Positions 62,300 through 64,000 of a DNA stretch of 64,000 bases are shown one piece after another (within the stretch, counting starts at the first letter, position 1; the number at the start of each line of letters is the position of its first letter). The stretch lies in contig CM059586.1 of the NCBI GenBank assembly GCA_030407085.1, forward strand, positions 85,495,501 through 85,559,500, read 5' to 3'. This stretch comes from Trichopria drosophilae. Its lineage: Eukaryota > Arthropoda > Insecta > Hymenoptera > Diapriidae. The notes under the pieces were generated by a model that was given only the letters and a program-made list of their open reading frames with translations, was not told the DNA's origin and did not search any database. A program made the translations under genes and the position numbers.

Positions 62300-63865
62300 T
62301 TTAATTGATTCAACTTCTTTACAATCGTAACTAACTTATGAAATTTTGTTGAGAGCCTACGAGTTGAGTGGTTCAAAAGTTGTCAAATTATGAATGTTTC
62401 GGGACATATTTTTAATCGATCTGTTAGTTTATTTTTATCATATAAGTATAACCCTCTTTGATTTTATCGCACAGTGTCATTTTTTCATCTTCAGTCATTT
62501 TGAATATTCACTTTAACTATTAAAGTAGTAAAATTAACAACATCAACAATGTTTACTAAAAAAGTAATTATTTTACTATTTTCCTCTCAAGTTCCCATTG
62601 GTAGTTGAATTTGTCAGGTTTTTTTTTCAGCAGAAATAAATCGACAGAAATTTAGTTAATCTGACGCAAACTAATCCACCTGAATTAACATTCCCTGGAG
62701 AAAATTTCCCTGGAGAAATTCTTCATTTTAATTATCGTTCGATAATCTTTTACGTGTAATGTTAAATAATAATTGCCTTCAAAATTGTCGATAACCGTAG
62801 CAATTTTAATATTTTTTTATGTAAGATCATGTCAACAAAGTGCGTTATTAAGGGGACGGTACAAGCACAAAACCAACGGTAGGAAATGCACTTTTAAACA
62901 TTTTTTTAAAATTATTTCTGTTGTAATTTTTGACGAGCAATACAGTGGTATTATAATGAATATTGTAAACAATTTTTTTCGCCCATAAATTTACTTAAAG
63001 CTACAAATTTTCCTTTTGGGAAAATGCTATAAAATTTTTTAAAAAGAATTTTTAAAAATTCCAACAAATTAATTTATAAATAAATTTTCTAAATAATTAC
63101 TTATGGATTTAAAAAAATTCTTTTTTTTCGAAACAAAATTTGTCAATGAGTACAAAAAATTGTTATTTGAGTAAAAATAAATTTTAACATTTTTCATTCT
63201 TGCACCAATGAATTTCATGTCCAAAATTACGAAGAAAATAATTTTTTTGACCCATACATTTTAGCGCCGAAAAAATGTCATTAGATTTTTCGAAATTAAT
63301 TTAACAATTTCAAAAAATGAGGGTGAACATAAAAACACATTCTAATAATTACGTATGGATTTTAAAAAATTCCTGTTTTTTAGTTTTCTTTTATTTGTAA
63401 AAGAAATCTTTACCCTTTTTATTCTAGCATTACTAAACTCCACGTCAAAAATGACTAGAGAAATAATTTTTTCAACATTTTTAAATGGTGTATATCTTAG
63501 AGCTGATTTTGTGCCTGTACACTTAAATATATAATAAGTAATTAAATATGAATGCAATACTTTTTTCTTGATGAATCTGATAATGATGAATTCTTATTGT
63601 GTCACATATTTGTATAAAAACTACTAATGAGACAGTTGCTAATGATTGAAATATATTTAGCATCACACACTTCAGATGTGTGACATCAATACTACGGTTT
63701 TTTAATATAGTTTTCCGTGTTTCATTCAAAAAACAGAATAGGATATAAAACAAGAAAATAACTATGTAGCATTACTTTTGTCAATGAATTATTTACGTTG
63801 AGCGTTTTAGTGTTGTTCTAAAGTAAAATTAAAAAAATTGTATGTTTAATAAATCGCTAAAAAAA
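62300..63865. other. AT-rich end region, no gene recognised
   Basis: Two loosely related halves at about 62870-63290 and 63300-63520 share words (TTTTTGACG/CGTCAAAAAT, AAAAATTCC), which hints at an old inverted repeat. Open frames to 76 residues without domains. Confidence 0.35.
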
Positions 63866-63869
63866 GAAC

Positions 63870-63942
63870 AACCAGCTTGTCCAAGAATCGAACCACGAAC
63901 GTCTATGTCAATTATTTCAAGCAGTAACCACTCGACCATACT
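63870..63942 (-). repeat. tRNA-like sequence, minus strand
   Basis: A-box TGGTCGAGTGG (63928-63938) and B-box GGTTCGATTCT (63884-63894) are 33 bases apart, followed by TTCTTTTTTT, a possible polymerase III terminator. The T-arm and acceptor stem do not pair well, so it is a tRNA pseudogene or SINE head rather than a working tRNA gene. Confidence 0.5.
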
Positions 63943-64000
63943 TTTTATCGCGAATGCACTGAGAGAATTTTTCTAGTTAAAAGTCCCATATGGTCTAGTT

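Noticed and set aside
63342..63753. Minus-strand frames near the right edge as a gene end
   Set aside because: Lys/Ile/Phe-rich chance frames in AT-rich DNA without splice or domain support.

Overview
The window is AT-rich animal DNA from an insect, most likely a hymenopteran. The evidence is a complete, intron-containing gene for the catalytic A subunit of the V-type proton ATPase whose predicted 616-residue protein has insect (bee/wasp-like) wording, surrounded by insect-type transposons (rosa-like Tc1/mariner, Jockey LINE, piggyBac-like and many foldback elements). The species cannot be named from this window. All repeats and inverted arms were found by eye, so boundaries are approximate unless a target-site duplication is given.

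Layout: 1-7.2 kb is a field of foldback elements, with a three-level nest at 4.0-7.2 kb (outer inverted-repeat element, a second element inside it, and a TTAA-flanked piggyBac-like element inside that). 7.4-8.35 kb is a GC/CpG-rich island that probably holds the promoter of the ATPase gene; it carries several CACGTG-type palindromes and a possible two-exon gene on the minus strand. 8.4-11.5 kb is AT-rich with palindromic elements. 11.7-26.0 kb is the V-ATPase A gene in 11 coding exons on the plus strand; introns 5 and 6, on either side of the P-loop exon, are 5.6-5.7 kb each and filled with transposons, while the other coding introns are only about 70-460 bp. 26.0-27.3 kb looks like its 3' UTR.

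Downstream: 28.0-33.1 kb is bounded by pogo-like inverted ends and contains five copies of a 15-mer, 33-bp inverted arms and a 2.46-kb rosa-like (DD41D) transposon. 33.2-34.3 kb has a gag-like retroelement remnant with three tandem RNA-type hairpins. 34.6-36.1 kb is a 5'-truncated but nearly intact Jockey LINE, followed by a TTAA-flanked element. 37.5-64 kb is AT-rich and has no recognisable host gene. It holds a tRNA-headed SINE with a perfect target-site duplication, foldback elements, a GC-rich patch with a diverged tandem duplication (52.2-53.3 kb), a Penelope-type hammerhead-like motif (62.2 kb) and a tRNA-like sequence (63.9 kb).

The only gene with a secure cellular function is V-ATPase A, the ATP-hydrolysing subunit that powers acidification of lysosomes, endosomes and secretory or apical membranes. 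The rest is mostly a record of mobile elements, several of which show relationships worth testing: a shared LINE/SINE tail, repeat arrays inside TTAA elements, and structured RNA motifs.
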